Assembly (NCBI GenBank): GCA_964387795.1
Contig: CAYLYP010000001.1
Span: forward strand, 62,001-126,000
Direction of reading: 5' to 3'
DNA: 64,000 nt
DNA from: CAYLYP01 sp964387795
GTDB taxonomy: Bacteria > Bacteroidota > Bacteroidia > Bacteroidales > UBA7960
The position numbers were made by a program, and so were the translations under genes. This document shows positions 60,645 through 64,000 of this stretch, in pieces. Positions within the stretch are counted from its first letter, which is position 1; the number at the start of each line of letters is the position of its first letter. A model generated the notes under the pieces. It made no database searches. It was not told the origin of the DNA and saw only the letters and a list, made by a program, of their open reading frames with translations.

Positions 60645-62891
60645 TTAATTATTTTTTTTTATTTGAAATTCAGATTCAAGTGTTGTTTCAGAGCTTGTCC
60701 CAATAAGCAATTGATATGTGCCTTCTTCAACACTGTATATCATTTCCGGGTTGTGAAACCCTAAGTTCTTTGTTGCGATTTCGAATACCAGTTTTGTTGA
60801 TTGTCCTGGTGAAAGGGTGATTTTTTTAAAATCCCTTAATTCTTTTACTGGCCTTACCCTGCTACCAAAATATTGATGGGTATAAACCTGCACAACTTCC
60901 GATGCCTCATAATTACCGGTGTTTTTTAAATCTACTGTGAACCTTAGTGTGTCATCTGCATTGACTACCTGGTTTTCGATGATTAGGTTGCTAAGTTCAA
61001 AGGAAGAATATGATAAGCCAAAACCAAATGGGTATAAGGGTTTATAGCCATAATCAAGATAATGGGAGGTATTACCAATCGATAATTGTGGTGCTTCAAC
61101 AGGGATATCATCAAGCTTAACCCAGCTTTTTTCGGTAGCTGGTTTCCCGGTGTTTTTATGGTTGTAGTAAATAGGGATTTGACCTACATGCCTTGGGAAT
61201 GTTACAGGGAGTTTTCCACTTGGACTTACCTTGCCTGATAATACATTCAAGATTGCAGGTCCTGCCATGGTTCCGGGATGCCATGTGTATAATATTGCGT
61301 CCATGTATGGGATTACAGGCTCAATGGTAAGGGGCCTTCCGGCCATTATAATCCCAACAACAGGGGTTGATGCCTGCGAAAGGATATTTAATAATTCGTT
61401 CTGGGCGCCAGGGAGGCTGATGTCGGCAAGGCAATGGGATTCGCCTGAAAGAATAGATTCTTCCCCGATAAAAGCTAAAATGAGGTCTGACTTCCTGGCA
61501 TCAGCAATTAATTGTTGTTTGTTCTGTATGTTTTTTGATCTGCTGATATCTAAAGCTCTATGGTAATAAAGCTTTATGCCTTTTTCTTTGGCGTATTGGG
61601 TAATAGCCTGAAGGGAGCTTATTGAGTTTTCTTTTTTCCCGTCAAATATCCAGGTGCCCAGTTGGTCATGGGGTGCATCAGCTAAAGGCCCCACGATGGT
61701 AATGCTTTTTACATCACTTTTTATTGGAAGGATGTTATTGTTTTTGAGCAAAACAAAGCTTTCCTCAGCAAGCTTCTGTGATATCTCAAGATGTTTGCTG
61801 TTAAGTAACTCAGGGAATTCGTTTTTATCCGGGAAAGGATTGTCAAACAATCCCAATTGGAATTTAAGTCTAAGGATACGCCTTACCGAATTGTCGATAT
61901 CTTCAACAGATATTTTGCCTTCTTTGATTAGCTCTGTTAGATGCGACTCATAAGCTTTGCTGGCCATTTCCATATCAACGCCTGCATTTATGGCCTGAAG
62001 GGCAGCTTGTTTATTATCGGGCATATAGCCATGGGTAACCATTTGGGTCAATGATTCCCAGTCGGTGAGCACAACACCATTAAAAGCCCAGTTGTTCCTA
62101 AGGTTTTCTTTAATAAGCTGTATGTTCCCGGTAGCGGGGATCCCATTGATGTCGTTGAAGGAAGTCATGATACTGGCAGCCCCTGCATCGATACATTGTT
62201 TAAAAGGAGGGAGGATAATATCAAAAAGGTCGTTATCAGGAATAGGTGTGGTATTGTAGTCACGCCCTCCTTCAGCCCAGCCATATCCGGCATAATGTTT
62301 AACGCAGGCAGCCATTGCAGTGGGGTGGGAGAGATCGTTCCCCTGAAAGCCTCGAACGACTGCTGCTCCAAATTGCCCATTTAATAAAGCATCTTCACCA
62401 AAGCTTTCAGCAATCCTTCCCCATCGTGGGTCGCGGGTAACATCTACCATTGGGCAGAAAGCCCAGCGGATACCTTGTGAAGTGGCTTCTACGGCTGCGA
62501 TATGTGAAGCCTGCTCCACAAGATTTGTGTTCCAACTGGCGGCTTGCCCTAAGGGTATGGGCATGATAGTCCTGAATCCGTGAACCACATCACGGCCAAT
62601 CAACAATGGAATTCCTAAGCGGCTTTTTTCTATTGCTGTTTTTTGTAGTTCAACAATTTTTTCAGGATTTATTTCATTGATCACTGAACCTACTTTGCCT
62701 TGCTTTATCAATTCGTTCAGGTCTGGAGTATCTCCATTTTTCTGAACCATTTGACCAATCTTCTCTTCAAGGGTCATTTGAGAAAGAAGGGTTTCAATCC
62801 TTTCTTCAGTCTTGTCTTTTTCTTGCTGGCAGGCAACAAGAATAAGCCATGAAAAGAGCAAAAAACCGGGTAGGTGAAGATGGAGTTTCAT
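60645..62891 (-). CDS. GH3 beta-glucosidase lipoprotein (BglX-like)
   Basis: A 748-residue lipoprotein (LLFSWLILVAC). GH3 N-domain with GIPLLIGRDVVHGFRTIMPIPLGQAASWN, AACVKHYAGYG, nucleophile Asp in NGVVLTDWESL (about residue 275); C-domain with FIGEESILSGESHC and LPVTFPRHVGQIPIYYNHKNTGKP; fibronectin-III-like end. This is the BglX type, distinct from the second GH3 at 55-57 kb, so the two probably differ in linkage or chain length. First complete gene after the SusD-family gene. Confidence 0.93.
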   Translation of the reverse strand: MKLHLHLPGFLLFSWLILVACQQEKDKTEERIETLLSQMTLEEKIGQMVQKNGDTPDLNELIKQGKVGSVINEINPEKIVELQKTAIEKSRLGIPLLIGRDVVHGFRTIMPIPLGQAASWNTNLVEQASHIAAVEATSQGIRWAFCPMVDVTRDPRWGRIAESFGEDALLNGQFGAAVVRGFQGNDLSHPTAMAACVKHYAGYGWAEGGRDYNTTPIPDNDLFDIILPPFKQCIDAGAASIMTSFNDINGIPATGNIQLIKENLRNNWAFNGVVLTDWESLTQMVTHGYMPDNKQAALQAINAGVDMEMASKAYESHLTELIKEGKISVEDIDNSVRRILRLKFQLGLFDNPFPDKNEFPELLNSKHLEISQKLAEESFVLLKNNNILPIKSDVKSITIVGPLADAPHDQLGTWIFDGKKENSISSLQAITQYAKEKGIKLYYHRALDISRSKNIQNKQQLIADARKSDLILAFIGEESILSGESHCLADISLPGAQNELLNILSQASTPVVGIIMAGRPLTIEPVIPYMDAILYTWHPGTMAGPAILNVLSGKVSPSGKLPVTFPRHVGQIPIYYNHKNTGKPATEKSWVKLDDIPVEAPQLSIGNTSHYLDYGYKPLYPFGFGLSYSSFELSNLIIENQVVNADDTLRFTVDLKNTGNYEASEVVQVYTHQYFGSRVRPVKELRDFKKITLSPGQSTKLVFEIATKNLGFHNPEMIYSVEEGTYQLLIGTSSETTLESEFQIKKNN

Positions 62892-62993
62892 TTGTTAAAA
62901 AAAATTGATTATTGGCAAGACTTTCTTTGGGATAGACGTGCTATCCTTTAATAGGTGTTCTTTAGTGAAATGGATAATATTGTTCCCTGAGCC

Positions 62994-63125
62994 GGGTAAC
63001 CTGACAAAGGTCAGGTCACCCGATAGGGTGTGGTAAAATGAGGCCTGTTCAGTGAAAGCTAATATTTGAAAAGAGTGAATTGTTCATAAAAGCGTGCATT
63101 CAAGGTAATACGATCTGAACAGGCC
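62994..63125 (-). other. Two hairpins between the SusD-family gene and the GH3 gene
   Basis: A compact stem GGGTAACCTGAC/GTCAGGTCACCC (62994-63021, loop AAAG, one mismatch) lies next to a long-range perfect pairing GGCCTGTTCAG (63042-63052)/CTGAACAGGCC (63115-63125). Located 17-148 bases past the susD stop, they may end or process the SusC/D transcript, as is common in PULs where porin genes are expressed more than the enzymes. Confidence 0.5.
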
Positions 63126-63141
63126 CATTTTTTAAGATGCT

Positions 63142-64000
63142 TTAGTAACCGTCATTTTGAACAAATACGCCACCTGACAAATTGATTTCAGCCTGAGGGA
63201 TAGGAAGGAAACCTTTGGTTAATGGTTTGAACGTTACATCAAACAGGATCTGGTCGCCAATATAGTTTGGTCCTCTTTCCCCTGAAACGGTAAACGTTTG
63301 ACTTGCATAACTAACGCCCCTGCGCAATACATCAAAATATCTGATCCCTTCAAGAGAAAGCTCAAGCCTTCTTTCTTTCAGGATGTTATCGAGTGTAGCA
63401 GTAACACTTGGTAAACCAACCCTGTCCCTAACCCTGTCAAGATAGTCCTGTGCGTTAGGACTTCCCAGCTCGGCAGCCATAAGCAGGACATCTGAAAACC
63501 TGATAACCCTGTGGTTGCAAGTCCTGTTTAGTTCAAACTGGCCATCAGCACCCCAGTGTTCAGCGTCAGAGGTGTATTTTCTTGAGAAATAACCTGTGTG
63601 TTGGAAACCGGTGGTAAGAACACCATCCAGGTCTTCCTGCTTAACAATTGTATATTGGAATCGTGGATCATCCTCAAGTTCTTCGACAAGACGTTGGCTT
63701 ACTGTACAAAAGCTCCAGCCTCTGTTCCAGTTATCAGAACCTGCTACCCTTGGGCCATTCATCTGTGCAGAAAGGTTACCATTTCCTCCTCTTACATAGT
63801 TCCAATCCCACCATGCAGGGGTATCGCCATAAGAGATTTCAAATACGGATTCAATACCAAATTCACCAGCGAGTTTAAAGTTCATTGAATAATCATCAAA
63901 GAGGTCATGCCCACTGTTCTGGATTAAATCTTCAAGTTGTTGAAGGACATAAGCCTGGTCAACAACGATGTTCCCGGCTTGCATATTACCGCCGTAAACG
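63142..64000 (-). CDS. SusD/RagB-family nutrient-binding lipoprotein, C-terminal part
   Basis: The frame is open to the window edge, so the N-terminus (signal and TPR part) is missing. The ~285 residues here contain the typical SusD end: RVIRFSDVLLMAAELGS (RFADVLLMYAEA-like), DYLDRVRDRVGLPSV, ILKERRLELSLEGIRYFDVLRRG and FLPIPQAEINLSGG. SusD proteins cap a SusC TonB-dependent porin and bind the polysaccharide at the surface. A susC gene is expected just beyond 64000. Energy would come from a TonB system like the one at 6.9-8.9 kb. Confidence 0.92.
   Translation of the reverse strand, partial: VYGGNMQAGNIVVDQAYVLQQLEDLIQNSGHDLFDDYSMNFKLAGEFGIESVFEISYGDTPAWWDWNYVRGGNGNLSAQMNGPRVAGSDNWNRGWSFCTVSQRLVEELEDDPRFQYTIVKQEDLDGVLTTGFQHTGYFSRKYTSDAEHWGADGQFELNRTCNHRVIRFSDVLLMAAELGSPNAQDYLDRVRDRVGLPSVTATLDNILKERRLELSLEGIRYFDVLRRGVSYASQTFTVSGERGPNYIGDQILFDVTFKPLTKGFLPIPQAEINLSGGVFVQNDGY

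Overview
The window comes from a Bacteroidota chromosome, probably a Bacteroidales/Marinilabiliales-like lineage. The evidence is a type IX secretion C-terminal domain on a SprB-repeat protein, a SusD-family protein at the right edge, a bacteroidete-style V/A-type ATPase operon, promoters of the TAnnTTTG type, no obvious Shine-Dalgarno usage and AT-rich DNA. No tRNA, rRNA, CRISPR array or integrase gene was seen by eye.

Left part (1-37.8 kb, core-like). It opens with a partial SprB-repeat/T9SS protein, followed by cytochrome c maturation genes ccmB-ccmC-ccmD-ccmE (CcmE has a Cys-type CxxxY heme site), an MscS channel cut short by an in-frame stop, an ExbB-ExbD-TonB operon overlapping folC, two tandem paralogous envelope proteins, a DUF4168-like protein, a leftward operon tamL-recD-like helicase-GH13 amylase, a glmM-type mutase, mfd, a chemoreceptor, a membrane protein, fbp and a YceI lipoprotein. 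The seven-gene ATPase operon (E, DUF2764, A, B, D, I, K) follows. Its K subunit carries every residue of the Na+ site known from Enterococcus NtpK.

Middle part (37.8-51.8 kb, accessory). Eight or nine short, mostly single-gene units all lie on the + strand, between leftward genes on both sides. They are separated by recurring noncoding modules: a leader with a promoter -7 box (P, five copies), a trailer built on an imperfect palindrome (R, seven copies), a 380-bp palindrome-rich block (Q, two copies) and three 3' ends of group II introns with recognisable domain V but no reverse transcriptase. Cargo includes a cupin, a frameshifted barrel protein, a RhuM/Fic protein plus a deleted Fic remnant, an OLD/ABC-type ATPase paired with a small PD-(D/E)XK-like protein (a defence candidate), two DUF proteins, a HAD-like protein and a STAS-like protein. 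The layout resembles an integron cassette array without an integrase. Imperfect copies of an 80-bp repeat in inverted orientation sit near 37.83 and 51.82 kb and may mark the ends of the region.

Right part (51.8-64 kb). A leftward polysaccharide-utilisation cluster contains a SusD-family protein (partial), two exported GH3 beta-glucosidases, a clan GH-A lipoprotein hydrolase, a sugar-porter MFS transporter and a large cytoplasmic phosphorylase-like enzyme (GH94/GH149/GH161 type). Together they suggest periplasmic cutting of a beta-glucan, import of short products and phosphorolysis in the cytoplasm. The substrate is inferred, not shown.
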